This document shows, piece after piece, positions 42,963 to 54,894 of a stretch of 64,000 nt of DNA. The position numbers and the translations under genes are program-made. Source of the DNA: Hyperoplus lanceolatus (taxonomy: Eukaryota; Chordata; Actinopteri; Uranoscopiformes; Ammodytidae); contig CM049403.1 in the NCBI GenBank assembly GCA_026929865.2, forward strand, positions 25,047,001 to 25,111,000, in the 5' to 3' direction. The notes below the pieces were generated by a model. The model was not told the origin of the DNA. It saw only the letters and a program-made list of their open reading frames with translations, and did not search any database. Position 1 is the stretch's first letter. Each line of letters starts with the position of its first letter.

Positions 42963-44881
42963 GTGGTGGAAAATGATTTTATCCTCACATCCGTTGTTGT
43001 GCAGAGTGCAAAGGTTATTGTTGCTGGTTATTGTTTGGACAATCCTCTAAACTTTAAACGGTGTGTGTCGGCAAAACACGTGCACACACAGACACAGATT
43101 TGAGTATGTGAAAAAAAAAATATGGAAACATATTTTTTTCTGCAGTTTTCCCGGATGGTGTTGTGCTTTGTTTGATGTCATACAAACAACGTCATGAGCC
43201 CCCAGGTAAGATAAGCAACGCAATTAAGTGCATCTACAATTAAAGTGAAATATTACCTGTATGCATGAGAAATGCACAAGCACAATAAAAATAAATCGTG
43301 ACAAAAATACAAAACACAACCAAAAAACTCTTGGTTTAGCGACATCCACAAAACATGATGCTTCCCCCCACCTCCTCCTCCTTGAAAGCCCAATGATCTC
43401 CACTCCATCGCAGCACGGATGTTGATATTACCTTTATGGGACATATAACTCCATCATGTTGGACAAATCTGTGTGTGATGTCTCCATAGGGGAGGAAACT
43501 GTCGACGCCCGCTCGCCTAATTTCGCTTTTCTCTGTCTAATGAACGTGGGGCCCATGGGACCGGCTCTGGCCCGGGGCGGTAAGCTGACACTGGCGCGCT
43601 GTGTGTGGTATCCAGGGCCGGGCTTGATGGAAAAAGCCTGCTTCCACTCATGTCAAAGTCATTTACGCAGAGCAACCCCCCGCTTACACACGCACGGTAA
43701 GACCACCACCTCTCCATCTCTCACACTCCTCGCCCCAGCCCGGCTCTGCGACAGTTTGTTTTTGTTATCCTCTGGACCAGTGTGGGAGGACATTATGAGC
43801 AAAATAATACAAATAACACAAGATGGTGCTTTTTCTATTGCTCCACTGCGATCCGTTTGTGTTATTATCTGCAGCAGATATCATGTAAGCACATAGTGAA
43901 TGTTTTGGGCATCGTGGTTTCAACTGCAATCTGGACCTTTTGCTAATAGTGTGTGGTGGTTTGGTTCTTGTCATGAAAATGTATGATGCATTGCGTATCG
44001 GACTGAAATCCCATGATTTTACATGGTACATGCAGGACCAGAGAAGGGGGGAGCTCTTTTTTAACTTGTGCGTCTGGCGTGTGGCGCTGTTGATTGGGAT
44101 GTCTGGGGGAGGTTTGATAGATGGCTTAATTGCGTGTAGTCCGAACTAGGAGAGAGGGGGTGGGTAAGGGGAGGGGGAGGACGAAGACGAAGAGAGGAGA
44201 GGAGAGAATGAGGGGCTTTAACGCTGCTGAGAACGTTAAGTGGACTTGGGACAGATTTGGCAAAAGGGTAAAGGGGGGGTGGCTCTATTCGTCACTGATC
44301 TCAGGGAGATTGGCAGGCGCAGAGTGCGGATGAGGAGAAAGGAGAGGGGGGGGTTAGGGGGGTCGCTCTCGCAGAGGGAAGAAAAGATTTATGAAATGAT
44401 AGGTGGTCGGCCTTTGTTTGGCTGGACTGTTGCGCGCAATAAGTCGAAGGGGTTTTCGTGTTTCCTCCACTTGAGGGACTATTAAGGCGGTCGATTGCCA
44501 CCCGGTGCGCCACACAGCACCACTTAGCGACGCTGTGACACCCCAGTGGAGCCTCTGTGTCGAGCTACAGCCCTGGACATTCAGTCTCCAGTGGATAAAC
44601 CGGCTCCCCCCACTCTCTCTTCCACTTCCTCTCTCTGTCAGTGCGTACCCGCCGTGCGTCAAGGGAGCACCGTGCGTAACGGGAGAGTCGTGCGTAACTG
44701 GAGACAAGATTTCACTCCATTTTGCGCTGGGATTCTGAGGACCACTGGTGGTGTAACACTCACTTGCTGAGGACACTGACCGCTGGATCCCGATAGATTT
44801 CTCTTGAGAAACATCTCACACGGCTCGTCTTTTCTCCCTCCCTCTCTTCTCTCTAAGCCAGTCGTATACGTCAGAGCTGAC

Positions 44882-45857
44882 ATGACGACCGAGACCCCTC
44901 AGCAGCAGCTGGACCCTCCGCCTCCTCTGAGATCCAGCCCGGCGTCCGGAGTCCTGCACCCCGCCATGCTGAGCCCACAAGCCGCCACGGAGAGTTCGTC
45001 CACCGCCATTAAAGGAAAGAAGACGAGCTCCGGTTTACGGCGACCGGAAAAGCCGCCGTACTCCTACATCGCTCTCATCGTTATGGCAATACAGAGCTCT
45101 CCCACCAAACGGCTGACACTCAGTGAGATCTACCAGTTCCTCCAGGCCCGTTTCCCGTTCTTCAGAGGCTCGTATCAGGGCTGGAAGAACTCGGTGCGGC
45201 ATAACCTTTCGCTGAACGAATGCTTCATCAAGCTGCCCAAAGGCCTGGGCAGGCCGGGGAAAGGCCACTACTGGACCATCGACCCAGGCAGTGAGTTCAT
45301 GTTTGAGGAAGGCTCGTTTCGTCGCAGACCCAGAGGCTTCAGGAGAAAATGTCAAGCTCTGAAGCCCATGTATCGGATGATGAACGGCATAGGCTTCGGC
45401 ACCTCCATTCTCCCGCAGAGTTTTGATTTCCAATCTCCATCCGCTTCTCTCGCCTGTCACGGCAACGGCTACAACTTGGACATGATGAGTAACTCAATGG
45501 CCGGGGGGTATGACGGACTGAGTGGCGGCCACCACGTCCCTCACATGTCCCCGAGCCCCGGCTCCACGTACATGGCCAGCTGTCCTGTGCCTTCGAACGG
45601 TGAGTACGGACCGGACAGCAGCAGCAGCCCCGTACCGTCCTCTCCAGCCATGGCCAGCGCGCTGGACGGCCACTCCCCGTACGCCAGTACGTCCGCACAC
45701 TGGGCGTCCTCCGGCGGCTCCCCCTACATCAAACAGCAGCCTCTTGCCTCCAGCAGCCCCGCATCCTCCGGTTTACACTCCGGCATGTCGCCTTACTCCC
45801 TGGAGCAGAGCTATATCCACCAGAACAGCAGGGACAACCACAGCACCGACTTATCAG
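44882..45857 (+). CDS. foxf2: Forkhead box transcription factor FoxF2, coding exon 1
   Basis: The two exons encode 382 residues; mammalian FOXF2 has about 444. The start MTTE at 44882 matches the FOXF2 N-terminus; the in-frame ATG at 44804 would add 26 residues not seen in the family. The forkhead domain spans about residues 55-150, beginning [19 protein letters not shown], with recognition helix [15 protein letters not shown] and wing KGHYWTIDP. It is followed by [19 protein letters not shown], the basic FoxF-type nuclear signal. The exon continues with the conserved [20 protein letters not shown] block, a [18 protein letters not shown] block and a SYSLEQSY-like stretch. The exon stops after a phase-1 G in front of GTACCA. 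FoxF factors act in mesenchyme, gut and vascular development. The gene lies 6.4 kb after foxq1 on the same strand. Confidence 0.96.
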
Positions 45858-47576
45858 GTACCACCGAAGTCACGTATAGTGGAGATGACGAAGCCCGTCT
45901 AGTATCTTTATGGGTTATCACTTAGTATCTTTATGGGTTATCACTTAATATAATATAATAATATAAACACAAGACAATAATATCCACAGCATGGTTACCT
46001 CATCTGTAAGAAAGGCAGCAATTTGCAAAATGTAGTTTCGATCTATGCAGAGGCCTGTGACATTTAAAATCAGGATGTCAGTACTTATGTGAAAGGCAAA
46101 TTAATACCAAAGAGGGAGTTTACATATTCGTGCATGACGAATAATAATAATAAATAACACATAAAATATCGGTCATATTAATATCTGTTATATTTATTTT
46201 CCCCTCACGATTTCCGCCTAAGCGTTTCCTAGACTCAACACGTCTGGGTGATAAAACAATTTAGGGATTGATTAAATAATTTAATTTAATAATGAAATTG
46301 CATCGAATGTTTATTGAATAATAAAACACTGGCTTTTTACTTTGTTCAGTAAAATTAAAGTTTAAGTTAAAGTTAAAGTTTAAATGATTGTGAGGCCAAT
46401 AAATAAATAAAATTCAGGTTCAAGGAGCTGCTGTATAGAATGTGTGATATATATCTGTTTAATCCATAGTCTGTAAATCACATCTGTACAAGTGTTCAGG
46501 GTAATTTTGCCTCATAAACAGATTAAAGGAAGACGTGTTTCTTGTGTGATTGCGTTCTTGATTTACCTCCCCAGTTCACGCTCATTTACTTTAACATAAC
46601 ACACTGGGGCTTTACTAAAGTCTAGGGGATTTTCACAGAGGCGAGGAACCCCATGCTGGAGCCCGAAAGGGTCCCAGAGGTTAACTAAACAAAGACTGTG
46701 CAGGTCGGACCACACCGGCGGAGGATTTCAACACACCGCTTATCCACAAGAGACGGAAGGCCTTGTTAACTTTACGCAGCGTCTTAATTGAGCCTGTACC
46801 TTGGATAAACGTGTTTAGAATGGGCAGCACAGGCTCAGGGATTGTACTGTCAGTCAGAGGGGCTCGTGTGTTGTCTGTGAAAACGGGCGCAGGGGCAGCG
46901 AGCTGTGGCCCGGAGGATAAAGCCTGCTGTCTTCCCTCTGAAAAACACAGTCACATCTGGAGTCCTTATGACCTTGACGAAGCCACAACCTCCCCATTTA
47001 TTTTTTCTGTTCCTGGAAATAGAGGCTCACTTACAGACGCTAAATAACGGTCACTGAGTCTGATTTAAATATTCCTGCAAGTTTGGGACTCTCAGGGGCG
47101 AAATTACTTGAACATATTACTTTAATTGGTAATAAATTTAAAAAAAAGCATTACATATTTATTTAGATTTAGATTTTTTCAAGCGAATAGAAAGCAGTGC
47201 CTTTTTAAAATACAAATTAATGGGGGAATTATTAATATATATAATATAATTATTAATATAATATTTTCAGTAAAATGTATAAAGTCTTATGACAAGATGA
47301 ATTTTAATGCAGATTTAAGTGTCCGTACACATTTTAAACCAGAAGGAAGTTATTACAAATGTTTGGTTTATGAAATAATCGTTGGCTATTCCATATTTTA
47401 TTTTGAAGACATTTGACATAACAAAAAACGATATTTACCTCAAACACTGTGCAGAACTATTTAATGCAAAACTCGTATCGATATGTTAAAATAATAATTG
47501 GGCAAATTGTGCATGTGTACGCCTGTTAATTTAAATATGTGCATGAATTAATTCCCCCCTAACTCTGTCTCTACAG
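45858..47576 (+). other. foxf2: foxf2 intron
   Basis: A 1719-base intron with donor CAG|GTACCA and acceptor CTCTACAG|TG preserves the frame: the split codon G|TG gives valine in LSVGIPRYQ, matching the FOXF2 family. It contains two perfect tandem copies of a 23-base unit (45901-45946) immediately after the donor region. A small unsupported frame lies at 46763-47047. Confidence 0.9.
45901..45946. repeat. Perfect 2 x 23-bp tandem duplication
   Basis: AGTATCTTTATGGGTTATCA plus CTT occurs twice head-to-tail without mismatch, 43 bases inside the foxf2 intron. It is a recent small duplication. Confidence 0.92.
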
Positions 47577-47749
47577 TGGGGATTCCACGCTATCAGAGCC
47601 ACTCCTCGGTGTGCGACAGGAAAGATTTCGTGTTAAACTTTAACGGCATCTCCTCCTTCCACCCTTCGGCTGGCGGATCCTACTATCACCATCACCACCA
47701 TCACCATCCCCAGAGCGTCTGTCAGGACATCAAGCCCTGCGTGATGTGA
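47577..47749 (+). CDS. foxf2: FoxF2, coding exon 2 (C-terminus)
   Basis: The exon supplies the final 57 residues: [16 protein letters not shown], then [15 protein letters not shown], a seven-histidine run after SYY, and the terminal [12 protein letters not shown] before TGA. These blocks are hallmarks of the FOXF2 C-terminal activation region. Joining to exon 1 gives 1149 coding bases (383 codons with stop). A consensus AATAAA lies about 480 bases downstream of the stop. Confidence 0.95.
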
Positions 47750-48230
47750 GCTCTGCGCGTGCGTCACTGTGGACTCCGAAAATGAAGAAGTTTTTTTTTT
47801 AATTATTATTTCGATTTTTGTTTTCCTTAAGGATTCATACCAGGATGTATTCGCGGTTCCCGCTCTCACAAGTGTGCCTCCTATCTGCAGCCAAAGTAGT
47901 TTTTGTGTTTGTTTTTTTGGGTTGGACTTGAGAAACCTATGCATTGAAGGAAAATGAATGAAGAAACCCCAGACGCCTTTCAAAGAAACCACTCTGCCTA
48001 TACGAAGCCTGACAAGCGTTTTTCTTCTTCAAAAGAAGTTTCAGAAACACGACGTTTTTTTAAATATGTTTGCTCATGTAACACGTGCAAACTAATTATA
48101 TTCTATGTAACTATGTTCTATCCTATTAGAGTAACTACACACGTGACGCTTTAGGCTAACCATGAACGGCAACAAACCTTGCACTTATTGTATATCCCTT
48201 TGCCAACTTATGTGTCTTGTAAAAGGTTTC

Positions 48231-48236
48231 AATAAA
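48231..48236 (+). terminator. foxf2: foxf2 poly(A) signal
   Basis: AATAAA is preceded by TTGTAAAAGGTTTC and followed by GCTGATTTATATTTTAGG. It is the first such hexamer after the foxf2 stop codon, giving a 3' untranslated region of about 0.5 kb. Confidence 0.65.
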
Positions 48237-48239
48237 GCT

Positions 48240-50871
48240 GATTTATATTTTAGGCTACATTCCCAAAGACTTCTGTCTCTCCATGCAAATTCGTGTAGAA
48301 AATGGTGATTTCATTTGTATTAAAGGGAGGTGATATTGAGCATGCATATAGCAGAACAGCACTTAATTACAAAGTACATGTTGCTTTCTGGCTGTAACAC
48401 ATTTACAGTTTCCTCAGCAGCAGTGTCGTGAAGTAACCAAGCAAATTGAGTATTTCCACTACTTGACTATTTACTTATACTAATTTATTTGGCAGCTGGA
48501 GTTAATTTGCAGCAAAGGTTTTAACCTGTGGTGATTTTATAGATAATTGAGTCGTGATTACAGATTAAAGTGAGTTAAATTTATATCGCTTGCAAATAGC
48601 ATCACTAAAATCCTGCTTAACGTCAACACTTCGGTTATTATAATAAGATAATACATTATACAGGATCCATTCTTCTGCACAATGTGTTCTTTCATTTGTG
48701 ATAGTTTTTATAATGTCAGCACATCTGCACTCAAGTTAAGTATTGAATCCATGACTTTTACTTATTATACTATCATACTTTTTATTAAGTATGACACCTG
48801 CTTTTTTCTTCAAACACCTACAATTAATGATGTTAAAAACATAGGCACATACAGTACATACAGTTTACATGTCAAAACTGTATAAACTATAGTTACCCAA
48901 CAAATGGTTGATTCAGTGTGACTTTCTAGCTATAAGAAACCATCATAATTCAATCATTCATTTTCATTTAAAGAAATATTTAAAGTGACATTTTTAAATA
49001 TTTAATCAGTTTCTGTTTTGGTTTTTAGTTGAGAGTGTAATGGGGATGTCGCAGTAGTGGAATAACTATTCAGGTCCTTTAAACTTAGCAAAGCCTCCAT
49101 ATGAAAATAATACTGTATATACTTGTACTTTATACGCAATCTTGATCAAGTAAAAGTGCAGAGGTCTTACCAGCAAATTGTACCCTAATGATGACAAGTA
49201 AAGGCGTTCATTATACGGCAGAATGGCCCCTGTATTTATATACTTTGTATTATTGGATTATTGGACTATGCAAAACAGGATTTTAATGTTCTGGAAGGTC
49301 ACAGTTGAGTTGGGTAGTTCAATCTAAAATAAGGAATCCTATGTTATCAGTTTGTCATTTGTTTCGTATGTAAAATCATGATCTTCATAATAACTGCAGC
49401 TGTGTATATAAACGATGCAGAGTCAAACGTACAACACCTTCTTCTGAATTGTAGTTGAGTTGAATTATAATGTTGCAGATCATAGAAATACCTGAGTAAA
49501 ATACATGTGCAGGGTTTGAGCAAACATTCTGAGTTACTTTTCGCTACTGTTGTTGGATAAGGGAGATTATGATTTGTTTGAAGGAAAATCATATATATAA
49601 GCAAGAACATTTGTAGTCTCACGATGAGCGGTGTGCACTTTAACAGAGAAATGTCCTTTTTTGACTTAGATTACGGTGTAAAAGGATTTTGTAACAAAGT
49701 GGCCACTTTTCAGAAAGTCGATTATTCTTGGTTTCGAACACTTCCACATTTTGCATGTTTTTACAGCCACGTCCAGCCTGTGCAACGCAGCTGAAAAAGT
49801 CTTTTGCATCCTGAAGCTGCTCCTTTTCCATGTGGACATCCAGGGTTGCCAACATTTGAAGACGCCATGTAAACAAATGAAACGACAGGGCCCAGCGTCT
49901 ATGGAAATGCAACAAAGTGGTACTTTTAGAGTGCGGTAAACAGATCAGACTCACAGAGAACTGTGCCTCCTCACACAAACAGAAAGCAGACGGCAAAAGG
50001 GCGGCTGCACTTGTGCTGTAGTTTCTGCCAACATGGCTTTTTGGGTCATAAATCAAATGTAGCATCTCTCCGGACAAACATAAGCACATAGGATTCATCA
50101 TTGCATCTCCGTATAAGGTTGATGATATAGTCCCAGTGTCTGTGGAGGCACTTTTTTTTGTCTTAAAAGAAATGCTGACTAAATATTTTCGCTGGGATGT
50201 TTAATATCTGTTACCTCAGAGTTTGTTTGGTATGTTGAGGTTCACCATGGGTTTTCTAGGGCTCGGTGCGTTCTAAAAAAATCTTTTCTGATGTAGCTTG
50301 TACATACCAGTAAAGGGAGATGGAACAAAGATCTAAGTTTGAAGTAATTATAAATGAAAAACACACTTATAGCTTTCACAAGTAATTTTTCACATTTGAA
50401 ATGCACAAAAAGCCAGATGTCAAACACCAATTCACCTATGGATGAATGATCTTGTGCTGTGAAGCAAAGAATAAGGAAAATATCCCGGGGTGAATCATAC
50501 AAATGATGACCGTACAACACTTCTTGAAAGACATATTAACGTAATCTGCTCGAGAGCAAGCTTCAGATTCAGATACATTGTCAGACCACCACAGAGTGTG
50601 AGGTACTGACTGAATCCTGTTGGTCCCTCTGGAGTGGCCTCTCTGGTGTTTTGAAAACTTTGTTAAAATAAATATCACATGGGGGATTGGTGATGGAGAG
50701 AGTGAAGAGGAGCATCAGCCCTCACACATCAAAAACAAAAGCATATTTGACTGGACAATAAAGCCCTTTCTATTTTCCTGGATGTAACTCTCCATGATGG
50801 CCCTGCAGCTGCTGGATTTTCCAAGAGCAGATTTTTTTTAAGCAGTACTGAACTGTTGATATGATGAAATG
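48240..50871. other. foxf2 3' flank, gene-free
   Basis: AT-rich unique-looking DNA; the open frames (for example 49640-50101 on the minus strand) have no recognisable domains. I see no transposon with defined ends. foxc1, the usual third member of the vertebrate cluster, is not present anywhere downstream in the window. Confidence 0.5.
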
Positions 50872-50888
50872 CAGCGCCATCTAGTGGC
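50872..50888 (-). promoter_or_regulatory. CTCF-like binding motif between foxf2 and the Otx gene
   Basis: On the minus strand the bases read GCCACTAGATGGCGCTG, which agrees with the CTCF core consensus (CCASYAGRKGGCRS) at every position of the core. CTCF sites commonly mark insulators and loop anchors. Its place between two unrelated developmental regulators would suit a domain boundary. Occupancy cannot be told from sequence, and some fish repeats also carry this phrase. Confidence 0.5.
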
Positions 50889-52928
50889 TAAAACCATTAT
50901 ACAGAGATGATTTGTTCAGCGAAACATTATTATGAGGCTTAGAAACTCAGATGGATCGGCCCATTTTACATTTACAGTGATCTGATAAGGGACACGTAAA
51001 TAGATAAATAAATATAATCAAAAATACTAAAAGCAACTTTCTCACAGTAACGGTAACTTTGTGACCTTGGCCACAGACTAACACTTGCTACATCCTCCTC
51101 AATTTAATACCTATATATCTATGAGATGCATTACACTGCTACTCATCCAGATAAAGCTCTGCTTTATGTTAGCATGGTGAATACATCGGTAATATTTCAA
51201 TGGGTGTTAAGGTGAGTTTAATTTGAGAGTTGAGCAGGTGATTTATGCCCACAGTATACTTTTCCTTTGTAAACAGATTAATTAGAGCATTGGCTGGATC
51301 AATCAACTAGGGGACATTAAGTCTAAAAGTTAACAGTTTACACCATGTTTACGATAATTTGGTTACACACTTCATTAAGCGGTATTGCATAGGACCACTC
51401 AGAACATGTACTTATTTAGGATTTATTTTGAGGCCTTTATCATTTGACTTGCCTTTTTGCTTTAATGTTGTGTATGCCTGAACAATGAAATGTCTGTAAA
51501 ATGGTGGAGATTTTTCCAATCCGAATAGAGGGACTAATGACCGAAAGGGTTGTACGGTGTACAGATCGTAAAGCCCCCCCACCCAAAACAAATTGTTATT
51601 TGTGATAGTAGGCTGTATAGATAAAACTAGCTTGACTTAAACCAGGGCATTGGGTCCCTGGGGTTCTAGAGCAGTTGGGTGAGATGGTGGCTGCCTCTCA
51701 GCTTTCTGCAGTTAGTCAGAGTAAAGGTCGGTTGAACATTTTTCAACTGCTGCCTGTGTTCATAGCATGACAATGGTGACTACAGAAACAACACACAGCA
51801 AAATGATTACATTTCCCTGAATTTCAAACTAAACCAGCGAACATAACAAAACGGTCTAAAAACAAAATCGGTTCAAATACTTAAAAATCTATAATCTAAT
51901 CCGAGTTGACGTCACGCGGTCACCCACATCTGCACCATCACAACCCGATGCCAGTCTCGTCCTTCGGCTGCTGGAGGATGACGTGGCAGCCATGATCCTG
52001 GTCTACTCTCGGCACTGTCCTTCTCCTCTCCCCATCTGCTGCTAGGGCCGTCTGGGAACTTTTCTGCAGGGCCTTCATTGCCACCTGCTTGACTTTTTAA
52101 ATTATACAATCCCCCCATTTTCCACGGCTCCTTGTTATGTGTTCGAGATGGTTCCCTGACTCTTCAAACTGATTTGTCCTATGCTGAGGCATCTCCTTTT
52201 CCACTTCGTTAAAATTTAGCCTGAAGTGATTCTGTGCTTGCAGTGCAGCTGTTGCTTCTTCTTTTTTTCCAAGAAGCACGTTTTCAAAATTTATTGGAAC
52301 ATTTGTTGAGTGAAACCCAGAAGCTCTGCGGATCTGGAAACTGGGCCCGGTGTAAACTGATTCAGTTAACCTTCTTCCCAAGCTGGCAACTTTCTAGCAC
52401 CCTGGAGCTAGAGAGTTCTGACCAAGCAGAGTTTTAGCAGATTGGGTCAAACAAAGTGCAGATGACAGAAAGTAGTAGCTTCATAAGGAATTAGAAATGG
52501 CTTGTTAGCGAAAGCTCACTTAAAACAAGGAGGACAAAAATCTGGTGGGACATAGATTACTTGTAAATGGGAAGTGCTGCTGACCCCCCAGAGACAGACA
52601 CAGGTATATGCAGAAGCTTAAGGCTGCCTGAATGGTCTCTCTTTTTTTTAATAAACACAAGACAATAATGAAATAAATATTGATCTTCCTGACCAAACAC
52701 TGACATTTGGTTCTGTTCTCACCAACAAACAGTGAGTAAAACACTAAGGTGAGAGACAGAGAAATGGAGAGTTTAGGTGGACAGTCCCCTATCAAACAGG
52801 CACTCACAGGATTCCATGGTATTTAACAAAGACAAACTTAGCAACAACACAATAAGGAAAGTTAACACAAATTGGGAGCAGTATCTTCACAAGCTATATT
52901 TGGACAGTTTGCAGCACTGACATTTGGA
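50889..52928. other. Intergenic DNA with unclassified minus-strand frames
   Basis: Mostly gene-free. Two overlapping minus-strand frames at 51912-52118 and 52097-52381 have an even, charged, protein-like composition (for example FNEVEKEMPQHRTNQFEESG) unlike the surrounding low-complexity frames. I do not recognise the family. It may be an old inserted element or pseudogene fragment. Confidence 0.4.
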
Positions 52929-52960
52929 GGTGGCTTTTAGAAAGTGCTCTAAAAGCCACC
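52929..52960. repeat. 12-bp-stem hairpin next to the Tc1 element
   Basis: GGTGGCTTTTAG and its exact complement CTAAAAGCCACC flank an 8-base loop, ending 18 bases before the Tc1 terminus. No second example was noticed in the window. Confidence 0.85.
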
Positions 52961-52978
52961 TTCTTTTACAGTGTCGTG

Positions 52979-54570
52979 CGAAAGTTTGTGAACCCCTTGA
53001 GCCTTTTGGAATTTTATTTATGTTAACCATTATTAATTCATTTTTTTCAATACCAGTATTTTTTATATGAAATAACAGATGTTTGTTTATCAATTCAACA
53101 TTTTTCTTTTGCAGAAATCAATTGTTAAAATAGATAAAACAAATTATTTGACAAATGTTGTATGTGCAAAAGTTTGTGAACCCTAAGCTGCATTGCTTAA
53201 ATCGAGCAAGGTAAACACAATCAGGTGGGCCAAATTGATTGATGAAATAGACCAATGTAATGAGAGATCTTTAAGGAAGAAATTGGGCGCCACTAGATAA
53301 AACACGGATAAAACCAGGTCAGATTAGGCCCACCAAACTGAACCCATACAGGTCAGACATGCTAAAAGGGTAAAAAATCTCAGAAGATCTCAGGAATAGA
53401 GTTGTGATGCTGCACATTTGTCTGGGGACAGCTATAAATTAATTCAAAAAAAGTTTGAGCTCCATCGGTCCACCGTGAGGCACATCATCTACAAATGGAG
53501 AGCTTTAAGAGTGACTGAACATCTGCCTAGAAGTGGACTTCCTTCAAAAATATCTTCAAGCGCCACAAGAAAAGTATTTTTTTAGTTAAAAGCCAACCCA
53601 CACATTACATCTAGTGATTTGCAGACCTCTCTTGCAACATCTGGGACAGATGTGCATGGTTCCATAATAATAAGAAAACTCAGTCAACATGGCTTTCAAG
53701 GGAGGGTTGCTGAAGAAGCCTCTGCTCTCAAAAAAGAACAAAACTGCTTGTCACAGAGAGCACCTGGAGATACCTGAAGTCTTATTCTGTGGACAGATAA
53801 GTCCAAAATTGATCTGTTTGGTCATAACCAAAACCGCCATGTTTGGGCAAAAACGCAACTCTGCCTACCACCAACAGAACCTTCTCCCAAGTGAAGAATG
53901 GTGATGGCAAATGGTCTGCAAATCTCCAGATGTAATGTTTGGGTTGGCTTTTACCTGAAAAATCCCTTTTCTTGTGGTGCTTGAAGATATTTTTGAAGGA
54001 AGTCCACTTCTAGGCAGATGTTAAGTCACTCTTAAAGCTCTCCATTTGTAGATGATTTGCCTCACGGTGGGCCGATGGAGCTCAAACTTTTTTTATACGA
54101 ATGTATAGCTGTCCCCAGACAAATGTGCAACATCAAAACTCTATTCCTGAGATCCTCTGAGATTGTTTCCCCTTTGAGCATGTCTGACCTGTATGGGTTC
54201 AGTTTGGTGAGTCTAAACTGACCTGATTTTATCTTTGTTTTATCTAGTGGCACCCAATTTCTTCCCTAAAGATCTCTCACTACATTGGTCTATTTCATCA
54301 ATCAGTTTGGCCCACCTGATTGTGTTTACCTTCTCGATTTAAGCAATGCAGCTTAGGGTTCACAAACTTTTGCACATACAACATTTGTCAAATAATTTGT
54401 TTTATCTATTTTAACAATTGATTTCTGGAAAAGAAAAATGTTGCATTGATAAACAAACATCTGTTATTTCATATGAAAAATACTGGTATTGAAAAAAATG
54501 TGTTAATAATGGTTAAAATAAATAAAATTCCAAAAGGCTCAAGGGGTTCACAAACTTTCGCACAACACTG
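52979..54570. mobile_element. Tc1/mariner element in fold-back form
   Basis: The ends CAGTGTCGTGCGAAAG and CTTTCGCACAACACTG are inverted repeats flanked by TA on both sides (52977-52978 and 54571-54572), the Tc1/mariner target duplication. The total of 1592 bp equals a normal Tc1, but the content is not normal. About 620 bases of the left side (52979-53599) recur inverted on the right (53941-54570), instead of the usual short or about 200-base repeats. The duplicated arm includes the helix-turn-helix coding part of transposase (LHRSTVRHIIYKW-like). The unique centre (about 53600-53940) keeps a WTDKSKIDLFGHNQNRHVW-like catalytic-domain fragment. The second half of the transposase gene is missing, so the element is dead by itself. 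Confidence 0.88.
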
Positions 54571-54572
54571 TA

Positions 54573-54890
54573 TATCACAGCAGCCATATGTTATGTCCTT
54601 AGCTGCTGCATGGTGGATGTTCCAACCAGTTTGGAATTGACAGTGTCTTTACAAATGTTTAGATGTACAAGTTCCTCAAAAGAAATCACAACAAATAGCA
54701 CTACTGGATTTAAAGTATTTGCATGCTTATTTGGACATTATGTGAGCTTCAATTAATATTCATAATACACAGTGTCTGCAGTGTTGGGGAGTTGTGAACT
54801 ACATGTACTTATAGGCTACTAGTAGTTTGACTACATTCTGCAGCAGCTTGCTCGTAGTTCAACTACATTTGTATTTGCATAGTAATGACT
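54573..54890. repeat. Possible fragment of a common fish repeat
   Basis: From about 54779 the wording CAGTGTTGGGGAGTTGTGAA and the later CGTAGTTCAACTACATTT resemble the ends of widespread fish non-autonomous DNA transposons of the 'cagtgttggg' type. The element would be cut short by the TTAA transposon that follows. The first 200 bases look unique. Confidence 0.3.
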
Positions 54891-54894
54891 TTAA

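Noticed and set aside
43456-43896. 146-residue open frame upstream of foxf2
   Set aside because: GC-rich 5' flank gives stop-poor frames; overlapping opposite-strand frames are equally open and no family is recognised.
44804-44881. Upstream in-frame ATG of foxf2 adding 26 residues
   Set aside because: The added residues are not found in FOXF2 proteins, whereas MTTE at 44882 matches the family start.
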